Origin: Symbiodinium natans
Lineage: Eukaryota > Sar > Dinophyceae > Suessiales > Symbiodiniaceae
DNA length: 64,000 bases
Assembly (NCBI GenBank): GCA_905221605.1
Contig: CAJNDS010002081.1
Coordinates: 28,501-92,500 of the forward strand
Direction: 5' to 3'
Below the pieces are notes generated by a model. That model had not been told where the DNA came from. It ran no database searches and worked only from the letters and a program-made list of their open reading frames with translations. The translations under genes were made by a program, and so were the position numbers. Every line of letters starts with the position of its first letter. Position 1 is the stretch's first letter. Positions 19,776 through 30,699 of the stretch are shown piece after piece.

Positions 19776-21888
19776 CAGGACCAGTTTTCGCTTCTCCAAA
19801 GCTTCAACCCTAAACCGCAACAGTCTGCGCTAGGTTTCCGACGCGGCCGCGATCGCCTGCAGCCGTGTAGGCGTGGTTCTGGAGGACCTTCATCGATCCC
19901 CCACCCCATGCGACTGAACTCCTAAGCCGCCTAAAGCTCCAACCCCCCCCCACCAAAACCCCTAACCACACCCCCCCCTACCCCCGAAAGCTGTACACCG
20001 CCCAAACGTGGGCGTGCCGCCTCAAGGGCCTGAGGACTGGAGACTTAGGGGAGAGACTCAGAGTTAGCGGCCCGGGGTTTAGAGTTTAGGGAACCATGTG
20101 TCTCGATCGATACGTATGGAGCCTTATAAACTCTCTAACCCTAAACTCCAAAATACCTTGGAGCGGGGGGGGAGGGGGGGAATGGGGTCAGCGGAATCAT
20201 CCTTGCCAAGATTTCGCATCGCCTCTGCCTTTCAGCTCCCCGTCCAGCTTCTTTGTTGTTGCGCGCAAGGTTTGAGGCCAAGGGTGCTTGAGAACATCCC
20301 GGGACTGCATGAGCCATGCTTGGTGGTTTACGTTGACTGCTGGTAAACCGCAGACATACCCGGTCATGCGTCAAGCTGTGCTGTGACTTGCAGCAAGTTA
20401 GCATGCTTCAAGCAACTAGGGTAGATCTGGCTTGCAACTTCAGCAACAAACCCTGTCAAACAAAATATCGACGGTAATAAGCTATGGCGCCTACTCGGGA
20501 ACCATTGTCGGGGCGCAATGTGTTCAGGGCACCCAAAGAGGAACCATAATTCAGATCTCATGCCGAGGCGTTTTCTCGACAAAGGACTTCAAAAGGGGAC
20601 TCTGGCCAGTCAGCTGGGCACTTGCTTCTGGCTCCCAAACCACTTTAAACTCCCGAAACCTTAACTCTCTGAAGGCTCAAAACTCAAAGCAACAAACCCT
20701 CAACCCTCCTCTTGCGTCCGCTTATGACCCTGACAGGGAGTTCGGGGTCCCATTCTCTGATATAGGGGACTTAATAAGTAGAATGGGGTTGTGGGGGGTT
20801 CTTCTAGCATAATTGCAATGGGACTATAGTGACTAAACGGGAATACGATTAGAAACTATTCCGATTCCCCTGTATTACCCGAAACCCCGAACCCAGCCTA
20901 ACCCCTAAACCCTAAACCCTTAGCCCTAAACCCTAAACCCTAAACCCTGAACCCTAAACCCTGAGCCCAACCCCCACCTGCTGCATCAGCGCCGCGCCAT
21001 GGACGATGACCGCCAGGATAAGGCTCCCGGCACCCGAAGCGAACCTGCGGCGGGCAAACACGGCAGCTTCGGGCCTTCGGGTTTAGGGCTTCTCAAGTTC
21101 GGAGTTACCCGAAACCCTAAACCCTAAACCCTAAACCCCAAACCCTAAACCCTAAACCCTTACGACAAAGGGCTTGGGGTCTAGGGTTTCAACTCCGGAT
21201 TAGGGTGGGGTTCGGGTTGAAGATCCCTTCGCGGGTCCTCGTTACTATACTATCGTGGTTCACGAAATGACGGGGTTCCCTGCGTTTAGGGCTCACGAAA
21301 TGAGGGTTCCCTGGGTTTCGGGCTTAGGCTTTAGGGTTTGGGGTCTAGCGTTTCGGGTTTAGGGTTCAAGCCCCATTTTTCGACCTCGTATAATCCCACC
21401 CATAAAGAAAGTCTTGTGGCAAAGGCTAGGGTTTAGAAAACAAGGAGTTGAGGCTTAAGATTATGGATTAAGGGCTTTAAGGCTTGAGGGTTTTAAGACT
21501 TTAGACATGTTCCACCTTGAAGGTCAACCATGTGTCTTGGTGGTTCAGGGTTTCCACTGTTCACTGGGCTCCAGGCAGCAAACTGCCTCGATCGCCGAAA
21601 GCCAGCTCGTTTACAGCCTGTCCACTCGGAGGAGGGTGAACGCAGATTTCGCTTGTAACAGACTCCTAGACCCTAAACCCTGAACCCTTAACCCTAAACC
21701 CTTTCAACACCCTGCACTCCAGCCAATAGCTTCATGGAGCATGAGGTGTGAGGGCCGATACGCATATGACCCCCGCACGAAATGAGGTTTCAAGTAGGGT
21801 CTCAAGCCCTGCTCTCTCTTCTTCTGCTTCTTCTTCATCTTTTTCTACACAGAGAAGAGGAACCCCCAGGAGGGTGATCCCCGGCCAT

Positions 21889-21890
<2 letters not shown>
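19776..21890. other. Mostly unique DNA, no secure gene
   Basis: Heptamer blocks at 20895-20970 and 21110-21165. 20835-20880 (GGGAATACGATTAG...) matches segments at 59795-59835 and 62487-62523. Open frames at 20098-20812 occur on both strands. Confidence 0.5.
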
Positions 21891-21964
<74 letters not shown>

Positions 21965-21965
21965 G
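21891..21965. repeat. (CT)n microsatellite
   Basis: CT dinucleotides with occasional TTT. Confidence 0.96.
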
Positions 21966-22500
21966 CATTGCTTTGGCTCATCTGCCAACTATCTGTACCC
22001 CCCGTCTGGTTTACGGCTTAGGGTGCAGGGACAGGAACCTCCTGGAGAAGCATCAGGCATGCTGCCAGCAGCACCAGCAGCATCAGCACAAAAGACCGAT
22101 GTAGCTGCGCAGGGAGTGGCAGAAGCCTCGGGCGATCTTCAGAAACCTTTCCCGTCCCTTGAATCCCTCAAAGTTCCATCAACTTCCCTCGCAGCCCACA
22201 TCCTTTTACACTTTTACACATACTGCGCCTATACTTCGGAGAATTCCTTTGAGGGCACACCCCCACACCCCGACAAGAACAGGAGTTCAGGGCTCAGAAC
22301 CGTAGGCCTTAGTGCAACACCTGAGCAACGAAACTATCATAACGAATCCGGGGGGGGGATTTAGTTATCAGGTGTGCTTTGGGTACCTGGGTACGAGGAG
22401 TGATTTCAACTGGCCTCAGTCCGCCAGAATACACATCACCCCAGTGCGGACGTTATTGGATAGAATCACACATCTGCGGCTCGAATCGCATCAGAATATG

Positions 22501-22740
22501 CTAAGTTCCAATGTGGACGCAGCACATCGCCCACTGTGGTGAAAGCTCAAAAGTCATGATGCCTGATGTTTCGGCGCTGTCTACAACAAATCCTTTCAAA
22601 GATAGAACATGGTCACCCAAAGTGTGATTCCCAAACTCTTGTACTACTCTAAACCTCCTGAACCTCAACATCAACAAAGCCGGGGCCGTGGGCGAAAGCA
22701 GCCACTTCAGCTGCCGGGTCAGGAGCGGATAGCTCAAGGC
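22501..22740 (-). CDS. C-terminal exon candidate
   Basis: Minus-strand frame reads VVQEFGNHTLGDHVLSLKGF then VVDSAETSGIMTFELSPQWA and ends at a stop at 22501. Upstream it runs into a trinucleotide repeat, so the real 5' limit is probably a splice site near 22740. No family recognised. Confidence 0.3.
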   Translation of the reverse strand, partial: ALSYPLLTRQLKWLLSPTAPALLMLRFRRFRVVQEFGNHTLGDHVLSLKGFVVDSAETSGIMTFELSPQWAMCCVHIGT

Positions 22741-22784
22741 ACCCAACACTGGCAAAGCGCGGGAGTGTGGGTTCACTACGAGTA

Positions 22785-22787
22785 GTC

Positions 22788-22843
<56 letters not shown>

Positions 22844-22868
22844 TGTAGTTGTAGTTGTAGTAGTAGTA

Positions 22869-22916
<48 letters not shown>

Positions 22917-23240
22917 ACACAGGTTAACCCGATCACACTAACAGTAATCTTAATACAAATAGGAATACTCATACTGGTACTAGTACCAGGACTAGTCCCA
23001 GGATCAGGACTAGTACCAGTACTAGCAACATGCTAATCCGAATTCTACTACTAGTACTAGTACGAACACGAATACAAAAACTCATACTATACTATACGAC
23101 TACCAAAGCTGAGCCTAAGACTACGACTACGATTAAGACAAAGACGAAGACGACGACGAAGACGAAGACGAAGACGAAGACGAAGACGAGGACGAAGACG
23201 AAGACGAAGACGAAGACGAAGACGAAGACGAACAGTGACA
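22785..23240. repeat. AGT trinucleotide and AAGACG hexamer tracts
   Basis: (AGT)n with AGG and TTG variants at 22785-22915, a stretch rich in ACTAGT-type palindromes to 23060, then (AAGACG)n at 23120-23235. Confidence 0.93.
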
Positions 23241-23532
23241 CTAACCAAAGTTTGCCGGTTGGTGATGTTTGCAAGGCGTGAGAACACTGCTGCGTTTGCG
23301 CTTTTCTTCGTGTCAACCAGGTCGCTTCGCGAAGACGACGGTAAAGACGCGTAGAAGGCTTGCGTCATCATACATGTACCCAGAAACAGGTGATGTATAT
23401 ATGCATATGTATACGACATGCACCTACATACATACCACCAGGACCTCAAAGCAACAATGCAATCATAATCATAAACCAGCAACACAGAAGATCCTGTTTT
23501 GCTATGCAAACGACCCCGTACTGCTCGCGGAA

Positions 23533-23622
23533 TGTTTCTGGCCCCTGGCGCTGAAGCTCAAGTATCTGATTGTCATGAGTTCTGGCCCCTGGCGCTGAAG
23601 CTCAAGTATCTGATTGTCATGA
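23533..23622. repeat. 44-bp tandem duplication
   Basis: Two exact adjacent copies of a segment starting TTCTGGCCCCTGGCGCTGAA. Confidence 0.9.
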
Positions 23623-24469
23623 GTACAAATATCTTCCTTGATGTCTACCGGCATGCTTCTCAGATGTTAACTCCAGGAGGTGAAGTTAAGAGGATCCGAA
23701 GTTTCAGGGTCTACACAGTGGCGCCCCATACCTTGCGCCCGACATCTCAGAACCAGGAGTATACACTGTAGCGATCCGCTCGCACAACCACTTCTAGTCA
23801 CCCATGTCTTGGGATGCTCCCCCTTAGTACTAGCAGTCCTTCATGGGGACTAAAATAGAGGGTACTATAGTCCAGATGAAGGACTGTTGGTATATGGGGG
23901 GAACACCCCAACCCTAAACCCTGAACCCTAAAGCCTAAATCCTGGCCTGACGCTACCGCTCCGGCCAAGGTTTGCGCTGAGGCCTGGCGGGTTCAACTGC
24001 AGGTCGGGCATTGGAGCTTTGAAAGGGGTTCCGGGAGAATCCAGAAAGTAGATCCCCTTAAAGGGTTCCCACAAATGACCCAATAGTAGTATAGGGTACT
24101 ATTGGGGGTCATCCTTCCAAAGGTCTGGGTTCGGGGCCTTGCTTTACAGGACTTTGGTTTGAGGGTTGGCTGCGGAGGTTTCGGGGGCATGGCGCCCCTC
24201 CTGACGGGATAGCCAACCCCCCTTCAGGAGTGCTGGGGTTGCGGCGGCCCTCTTCGGCTTGTTGCGCCGAGATACTTTAACTGTTGGGAGGAAGCATGCC
24301 CTCACCATGTTTGCTTGCTGTACATGTGGGCCTGGGCCCCTTCTGCACAGCTTCAGGTTGGCAGCTTCTGCTTTAAGGGGCCCGGAAAAATAACGAGTAT
24401 TATGTAAAGCTCCTTACAAGGGGGAAACTTCCCAACCTGAGACGGCCCTAGGCCTAAAGCCTAAACTCT

Positions 24470-24690
24470 GCACAAAAGCAGAAGTGCCACATCCAGCTAT
24501 TCTCAGTAGCTTCTTGGTGTTCGGGGCTGCCTTCTTCGGGCTGTGCCTCTACCGTGATCTCAGATCTCGTCTCAGGAGACTTACTTACTCCGTGCCAGGA
24601 CGCCAACAAGAAACCATCCGTCCTTGAGGGAAGCCTTGCAGAGAGTGATATCGAGTCACCCCTTCGTACCTTCGAGCGACAACGCAACTG
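24470..24690 (-). CDS. Exon candidate
   Basis: Minus-strand frame including RRGDSISLSARLPSRTDGFL and TRSEITVEAQPEEGSPEHQE. Polar, Ser-rich, no known domain. Open over more than 200 bp. Confidence 0.3.
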
Positions 24691-25027
24691 CAAACTTCAT
24701 CCGCATCCACAAGCCCTAAATCCCTAAACCCCTTAACCCCTAAACCCTAAACCCAAAACCCTAAACCCACAATAGACGAAGTGATGAATGCTGCGATCCC
24801 CCGGCATTCCCACACAAATGCAGGATCCAACATCGTCGGCCGGTGATCAGTTCTCTGAAGACCCCTTTTGGGCATCCTACATATAAGTGTGAATAGGGTA
24901 CTATGTCACGGCCAAAACGCTGCTTGAAATATCCTGAATGCACCATTCGACTTTTGATCCAACCGCCCACCGTCATGTCCTACAAAAACCCGCAACAGCC
25001 CCAAGCCCTAAACCCTAAACCCCAAAC

Positions 25028-25152
25028 GCTCAGTGCCCAAGCCCTGAATCGCCCCGAATCAGGTGCCTCCAGGCACACCTGCCTCATCCAGCCGTCTAAC
25101 GCCTTGGTCATCACGTGGTCGCAGTACCTGCGGCTTCGGGCTGCAGGGGACC
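25028..25152 (-). CDS. Exon candidate bounded on both sides by TTTAGGG arrays
   Basis: 125-bp minus-strand frame beginning after TTTAGGGCTAG and ending AGC before GTTTGGGGTTTAGGG. It reads SPAARSRRYCDHVMTKALDG then WMRQVCLEAPDSGRFRAWAL. Both candidate splice sites lie in or at sense-oriented telomere-like repeats. No family recognised. Confidence 0.45.
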
Positions 25153-25265
25153 CTAGCCCTAAACCCTAAACCCTAAACCCGAAACCCTAAACCCGAAACC
25201 CGAAACCCGAAACCCTAAACCCGAAACCCTAAACCCGAAACCCGAAACCCTGGCCTTAGGGCTTC
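25153..25265. repeat. CCCTAAA / CCCGAAA array
   Basis: Canonical units alternate with a CCCGAAA variant. Confidence 0.9.
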
Positions 25266-25687
25266 TACGGCTAGGGCCCCTCCAGCCCCAAAGATGCACC
25301 GATAGGGCGCCTCGAGGGCTCTCAGGCTTTTTTAGGCTTTTTTAGGGCGTCTATTTAGTTGACCTTCGGGATTAGATTCGGATTAGATTACCCTGAAAAG
25401 GTTAAAGGTTACCTACTCTACTACGAAGTCAACTATATGCGTCAGAATTTCACGCTCTCCCCCTCATGCTACTGCCCCACCCCCCCCCCCCCCTTCTCCC
25501 CCGTGCTTCATGGTGGGTTATGGGGGTAGGTTTTGCCCGATCCCTCCCTGTGGCTCATGGTCTGTGATCCATGGTGGGTTTCTCGGGCTTGAGCTGAAGG
25601 GTTTAGGGTTTTCGTGATGGCTTTAGCAGGGTTTTGGGGTTTCAAGGTGTAGGTTCTGTCTTGAATCTGCAAGTCTGCCATCGCTTC

Positions 25688-25795
25688 CTACTATGTGCTT
25701 AAGAACCCCCAAAAAATATACAAGAATGACCCCAAGAATGCCCTTGTAAGGAATATGTGTTTTACTTTTTTGGGGGGCTCTGAAGCACTTCGTAG
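25688..25795. mobile_element. CTACTA-TGCTTAAG element, copy 1
   Basis: Ends CTACTATGTGCTTAAGAAC and GAAGCACTTCGTAG are imperfect inverted repeats; the interior shares CCCAAGAATG and AATATGTGTTTT with the copy at 43349-43436. Target duplication not clear. Confidence 0.55.
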
Positions 25796-25809
25796 TTAAG
25801 GACGCAATC

Positions 25810-26190
25810 CTGACAGATCCTCCCCCACCTCTGCGCCACGCCGCCCAGAGGCGTCCGCAAGAGGGGTGAGGCGCCGAGGAAGCAGACCGCCAAGGCGATC
25901 CAGGCAACCCTGCGCAGCTCTACTATTTGCTTAAGAACCCCCCCCCCCATTAAAAAAAAAAAAAAAGTATATATATATATATATATATGTATATATACTG
26001 TTCCGTACAAGGGCGATAGAGGGGTTATTGTTTTATATTTCTCGGGAGGTTTCTTGAGCAAATAGTAGAGCTTCCAGGTTTCGGAGGACCTCCAGGGCCT
26101 GGGGGCCTCAGCCTCCGAGCTAGGCCCCGGAGAGGTGCCGACCTTCACTCCCTGGGCGCCCCATGGGTGCCCGGGCGCCGCGCTAGGGAA
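25810..26190 (-). CDS. Split frame with a membrane segment
   Basis: Minus-strand frame SSEAEAPRPWRSSETWK ends at the element 25920-26068 and resumes after it as LRRVAWIALAVCFLGASPLL, then RTPLGGVAQRWGRICQDC. Deleting the element and one AGCT copy joins the two in frame (WK/LRR). A GT after CQDC and the AG at the end of the 25688-25795 element could lead to EAMADLQIQDRTYTLK. No GT/GC/GA-AG pair removes the AGCT insertion exactly, so either splicing is imprecise or the insertion broke the gene. Confidence 0.35.
25920..26068. mobile_element. CTACTATTTGCTTAAG element with AGCT duplication, copy 2
   Basis: 149 bp, inverted ends CTACTATTTGCTTAAGAACC and complement of CTACTATTTGCTCAAGAAAC, flanked by AGCT at 25916-25919 and 26069-26072. 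Contains poly-C, poly-A and a (TA)n tract. Confidence 0.8.
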
Positions 26191-26399
26191 GGAAGCCTAG
26201 GGTCTAACCCTAAACCCTAAACCCCTGAACCCTAAACCTGAAACCCTAAACCCCTAAGCCCTAAACCCTAAACCCTTAAACCCTAAACCCCTAAACCCTT
26301 CAACCCTGAAACCCGAAACCGAAACAAACCGACATTGAGAACCGAAACAGGGCCCCCCGAGTCGAAGGAACGTTTTTCCAACTCTCTCGGGGTTATGAA

Positions 26400-26579
26400 G
26401 TAGGGCTTATATTTCTTGTACCCCCCAAAAGGACACCCAATATATACACTCATCAATTTTAAAAAGGAACCTTATATACACTCACCAGTAATCCCCAAAA
26501 GGACACCCAATATATACACTCATCAATTTTGAAAAGGAACCTTATATGCACTCACCAGGAATAGAAATATAAGCCCTGC
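26400..26579. mobile_element. TIR element with internal tandem duplication
   Basis: Inverted ends GTAGGGCTTATATTTCT and AGAAATATAAGCCCTGC (one mismatch). The interior is a direct duplication of about 72 bp (CCCCAAAAGGACACCCAATA...). No clear target duplication. Confidence 0.6.
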
Positions 26580-26744
26580 ATCAATCTGCCTTGGGCCCTT
26601 TGGGTTTGAGGGGACCCCCTTTTTAAGGATCCCTAGGGCAATAGAAGGACCATGTTCGGAGTATGTTCAAGGGGGAACCTTCAGGGATACCAACCTTAGG
26701 GGTGCGAGCCCTCATCCCTGGATCTCGAAGCCTATAAACCCTAA

Positions 26745-27030
26745 GTTTAGGGTTTAGGGTTTAGGGTTTAGGGTTTAGGGTTCAGGGTTCAGGGTTTAGG
26801 GTTTAGGGTTTAGGGTTTAGGGTTCAGGGTTTAGGGTTCCCCAACCCCAAGACCCTGGGCAGTCCAGGCAAGCCGGTCGAGCCAATGGCCCAAGGAGGCG
26901 GCGAAGGCGGACAGCAAGGCCATTCCTCGCATCTAGGGTTTAGGGTTTAGGGTTTAGGGTTTAGGGTTTAGGGTTTAGGGTTTAGGGTTTAGGGTTTAGG
27001 GTTTAGGGTTTAGGGTTTAGGGTTCAGGGG
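26745..27030. repeat. Two TTTAGGG arrays with an 85-bp island
   Basis: Arrays 26745-26840 and 26935-27030; the island between is open on both strands. Confidence 0.9.
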
Positions 27031-27394
27031 TCTTCGAGTTCATGGTTGGGATAATTTTAAAAGATCCAAAATCTTATTCCTTATTGGTTTAAGTAGCCTG
27101 AAAAATGTAAGATGGCACCCAACTATGACAAAGTCTTGGTGTTTGGGGGTGCTTAGGGCCTCTCACGGAGTGCAGAGTTTAGGCTTTCAGGGTTGAGGGG
27201 GAGAATGGGTCTTTCGGTTGTTGGGTGTGGGGAAAGGGGAGGGGAGATGACGGCAGCTTAGGGCTGATGGCAGTGCAGGGCTGAGGGCAAATGAGGGTTC
27301 TAAAGCTCAGGGTAGGGGGCCCAGCACTGCGCTCCCTTATACCGAAGGGAGCCCCTTACACCCCCAGAAACCTAAGCCTCAAGCCGAAGCCCGA

Positions 27395-27473
27395 ATTACA
27401 CCCTAAACCCTAAACCCTAAACCCTAAACCCTAAACCCTCTACCCTCTACCCTTTAAACCCTAAACCTGCCAA
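27395..27473. repeat. CCCTAAA array
   Basis: Canonical units, degenerating to CCCTCTA at the right end. Confidence 0.88.
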
Positions 27474-27546
27474 AAAAACTCCCCAAGCAGTCCTGCCAGG
27501 AGGGCCAAGATGCGTCCAAAGCCGTCCTGAAGATTCAAGGGTTACA
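27474..27546 (+). CDS. Exon candidate with an IQ-like motif
   Basis: Plus-strand frame KKLPKQSCQEGQDASKAVLK then IQGLQRAARCG, ending at GGTTTCGGGTTTCGGG. IQGLQR fits the IQxxxR core of calmodulin-binding IQ motifs. Too short to be sure; minus-strand frames contain stops or are weaker. Confidence 0.35.
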
Positions 27547-27554
27547 GCGTGCTG

Positions 27555-27720
27555 CCCGCTGCGGTTTCGGGTTTCGGGTTTCGGGTTTAGGGTTTCGGGT
27601 TTAGGGTTTAGGGTTTAGGGTTTGGGGTTTAGGGTTTAGGCTTTAGGGTTCAGGGTGTAGGGTTTAGGGTTTAGGGTTTAGGGTTTAGGGTTTAGGGTTT
27701 AGGGTTTAGGGTTTAGGGTC
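27555..27720. repeat. TTTCGGG to TTTAGGG array
   Basis: Left third is TTTCGGG, the rest TTTAGGG with a few TTTGGGG. Confidence 0.93.
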
Positions 27721-28094
27721 AGTTGGCGTTTATAGGGTTCTTTGGGTTAAGAGGCTGGAACATAAGCGGGGGGGGGCGTTGAGTGTTCAGGATTCTGTTG
27801 GGGGGGCCGGCAAACTTTGCAGGATTTCAGGGGCACGGTTGTCACAACCTTGGGGGCCTTTTTGGGGTTTAGGGTTTCGGGTTTAGGGTTTAGGGTTTAG
27901 GGTTTAGGGTTTTAGGGTGCTAACTTTGAAGCTCCGTGCCGGTCCCGACCCTGCGCCCCGAAGACAAGTGAACCTCCTGACCCTAAACCCTAAATCCGAA
28001 ACCCCAAACCCTGAAACCCTAAAACCTACATAACCCCCCAAACCACTGTATACAGGGAGGCTCAGACGGTGGCTCATGTGGGGGGGGGGGGGGG

Positions 28095-28242
28095 TTACGA
28101 TGATTAGAGGTACCTTGTTGGGGGTCCTCTATAAGGGGATCCTGCTATTTGGGGGTATATGGGGGTTTACGAACATAGGTGATCCCACATATTAGGATTC
28201 CCGTAAAATAAGGTCGCCAAAAAGGTACCCCTAGTGTCGTAA
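28095..28242. mobile_element. TIR element with GGTACC-containing ends
   Basis: Left end TTACGATGATTAGAGGTACC, right end complement of TTACGACACTAGGGGTACC. TCGTAAACCCCCAT at the right end occurs again at about 28312-28325. No 4-bp duplication seen. Confidence 0.5.
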
Positions 28243-28744
28243 ACCCCCATATCTGGGATCCCTGATGCCCTGAACCCTAAACCCTAAACCCTAAACCCTT
28301 ATACTATCGTAAACCCCCATGGAGGTCGCGCGCCTGCAGCAGAAGCTGCCGCTGCCGTGCGACGTCGAGTCTCTCGGTGTGGCCTTTGGCGGGCTTCGGG
28401 CTTGGGTTTTTCGAGGGTTCAGAGTTTCCAGGGCTTCGGGTTTAGGGTTTAGGGTTTAGGGTTTAGGGTTTAGGGTTCGAGGCTTTAGGGATTAGAGCTT
28501 AGGGATTTAGGGGTCTATTGGGGATTCATTGGTTAGGGAGTTAGGTTTTAACTTGTTTCGCTGTTCTTGACATGCCATCAATATGGACTTAGCCCTAACA
28601 CATTTATGACGACGCTTTAGAGCATCAACATGGTAGACAAGTTTGGGACCCTAAACCCTAAACCCTAAACCCTAAACCCTAAACCCTAAGCCCTAAACCC
28701 TAAACCCTAAACCCTAAACAACCCTAAACCCTAACCCCTAAACC

Positions 28745-29326
28745 CTGGGATTCTGTTGAAGATCGGGCTCTCGTAAACCTGACATAGCTGTTCGTCGAAT
28801 GCATCGACCTGGAGGTTTCGTGCCATGGTGTGTCTTCTAGGGTTTAGGGTTTAGGGTTTAGGGTTTAGGGTTTAGGGTTTAGGGTTTAGGGTTTAGGGTT
28901 TAGGGTTTAGGGTTTAGGGTTTAGGGTTTCGGGTTTTTCTTCACCTAGGCCCTAAACCCTGAACACAGTCAAGCCCGAAGAAACTTCACAAGCCACAGTG
29001 GCTTTACCGAATTCCGAAGGCTGACGTTCCGATGTCCCAAAGAACGTGCTGTTTGAGCTATACACCAAAATAAGGCCCAAATAACCCTCAAGTAAGCCCT
29101 TCTTGTTTGGATTTTTGTGGGTAAGTTCGGGCGGGTATTCTAGGATCTCAGAAACGAATCCCAATCTCAGGCCTATCATAAACCACCCACCGACCCCTAG
29201 CCCCTAAAAATCTTGGGTGTAGGGTTTCGGGTTGCGGTGTAAGTTCGAGGTCTCACGGATCTCCAGAGCAATCGCAACCAATTGCCCTAGCCTGGCCACT
29301 ACGCGAACAGTACAAAGGTCAACCTG
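28745..29326 (-). CDS. Candidate three-exon gene segment
   Basis: Exon about 29326-29228 follows a strong acceptor (GGTTTTTTCCAG on the minus strand) and reads VDLCTVRVVARLGQLVAIAL then EIRETSNLHR. Exon about 29050-28958 reads TFFGTSERQPSEFGKATVAC. Exon about 28825-28745 reads MARNLQVDAFDEQLCQVYES then PIFNRIPG, ending where GTTTAGGGG begins. The order is consistent with one minus-strand transcript with arrays between the last two exons. No family recognised. Confidence 0.45.
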
Positions 29327-29334
29327 GAAAAAAC

Positions 29335-29815
29335 CTTAACCCTAAACCCTAAACCCTAAACCCCAAACCCTAAACCCTAAACCCTAAACCCTACGTGAAG
29401 CCTGCTTGCAACACCCTTAAACTTCTTTCTAAACTTTCAAACCCAAAGATCGCCCCCTACTGAGCACTCTTCAAGCCCTGTAACCGCTATAACCCTGACA
29501 GCCTAAACCCTAAACCCCTAAACCCCTAAACCCCTAAACCCCTAAACCCTAAACCCTAAACCCTAAACCCTAAACCCTAAACCCCTAAACCCTAAACCCT
29601 AAACCCTAAACCCTAAAGACCCTAGCGCCCAAACTGCAGGCCGACATCTTAGGGCCCCAGACCCGACACCCAAACACCCTAGACCCCGAAATCCTAAAGC
29701 CGAAAACCTTAAAGTCCTAAAGTTCAGCCCCCAGATCTTTGGCCCCTAAACCCTAAACCCTAAACCCTGAACCCTGAACCCCAAACCCTAAACCCTAAAC
29801 CTCAAACCCTAAGAT
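29335..29815. repeat. Series of CCCTAAA / CCCCTAAA arrays
   Basis: Blocks at 29335-29395, 29500-29620 and 29740-29815, with short islands. Octamers are confined to about 29513-29543. Confidence 0.9.
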
Positions 29816-29909
29816 CGCGGCCAATGAGGCGTTCTAGAGCTCCCTCGTCGTGGCTGTTGACGGTTGCGACCACACTTCGGTACCTAAAGCTGCTGGGGTC
29901 TCAGCTTGG

Positions 29910-30113
29910 CTTGGGGTTTAGGGTTTAGGGTTTAGGGTTTAGGGTTTAGGGTTTAGGGTTTAGGGTTTAGGGTTTAGGGTTTAGGGTTTAGGGTTTATGG
30001 TTAGGGTTTAGGGTTTAGGGTTTAGGGTTTAGGGTTTAGGGTTTAGGGTTTAGGGTTTAGGGTTTAGGGTTTAGGGTTTAGGGTTTAGGGTTTAGGGTTC
30101 AGGGTTCAGGGTT
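29910..30113. repeat. TTTAGGG array
   Basis: About 28 units, ending in three TTCAGGG units before a dispersed repeat. Confidence 0.95.
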
Positions 30114-30222
30114 CAGCATCTCAAGTTCGAGCATTTACTAGGCCAGCAGTGTGTGTAGGCAACGGAAAAAAACCCACCCACCCAGAGAATCCCAAAACAT
30201 TAAGAAAATAAAAAGTTTACAT
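30113..30222. repeat. Dispersed leader repeat, copy 1
   Basis: GTTCAGCATCTCAAGTTCGA ... AAACCCACCCACCCAGAGAA ... ACATTAAGAAAATAAAAAG. Related segments lie at 33690-33791 and 37650-37712, each following a telomere-like array. Confidence 0.65.
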
Positions 30223-30699
30223 TTCTCATCAGCCTGTCCTCCAACCTCCCTCTGTCATGGAGCATCCTACCCACGAACCATTTCATCGGCCCCCATAGAG
30301 GGGCGGGACTTGAAATCCTGAAGCCGGTGAAGGCTCGGTTTTGGTCAAAAATCCAGAAAACGAGAGACCACCCAGAGCCGTCGATTTCAGTACTAAAAAA
30401 TCGCATTTTTACTTGGGACCCGGGCCGATCCTGGGGTCCCCCTCATTTTGGGTGTTTTTGGAGGCAAACTTTCCCTCTCAAGGGGGGGTCGGAGTTTGAG
30501 GCAAGGGGGGGTCTCAGAAGACTATTTTGCCTTTAAAATTGAAAAATACGACCCCCCCTTGACCAAAATTAGGCTGTGAAAAGGTCGCGGGGGCGGCCCT
30601 TCATCAGAATTGAGGGTTAAAAACCCTGAAAGACCCTGAAAAACATTGAAAAACCATAAAAAACACTGAAAAACTCTGAAAAACCTTGAAAAACCTTGA
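30223..30699. other. Unique DNA leading into the minisatellite
   Basis: A minus-strand frame over 30200-30406 (EIDGSGWSLVFWIFDQNRAF) is open but unsupported. From 30610 short GAAAAACCCTGAAAGACC-like units repeat every 11-12 bp. Confidence 0.45.

Noticed and set aside
20098..20812. Open frames of 80-126 codons
   Set aside because: Open on both strands, include heptamer-derived segments and a dispersed element; no consistent exon.
21960..21990. CATTGCTTTGGCTCATC as a spliced-leader relict
   Set aside because: Only about ten bases resemble the leader and its terminal CAAG is missing; no intronless frame follows.
22023..22364. Ala/Pro-rich plus-strand frame
   Set aside because: A minus-strand frame over the same bases is equally open and no splice context decides.
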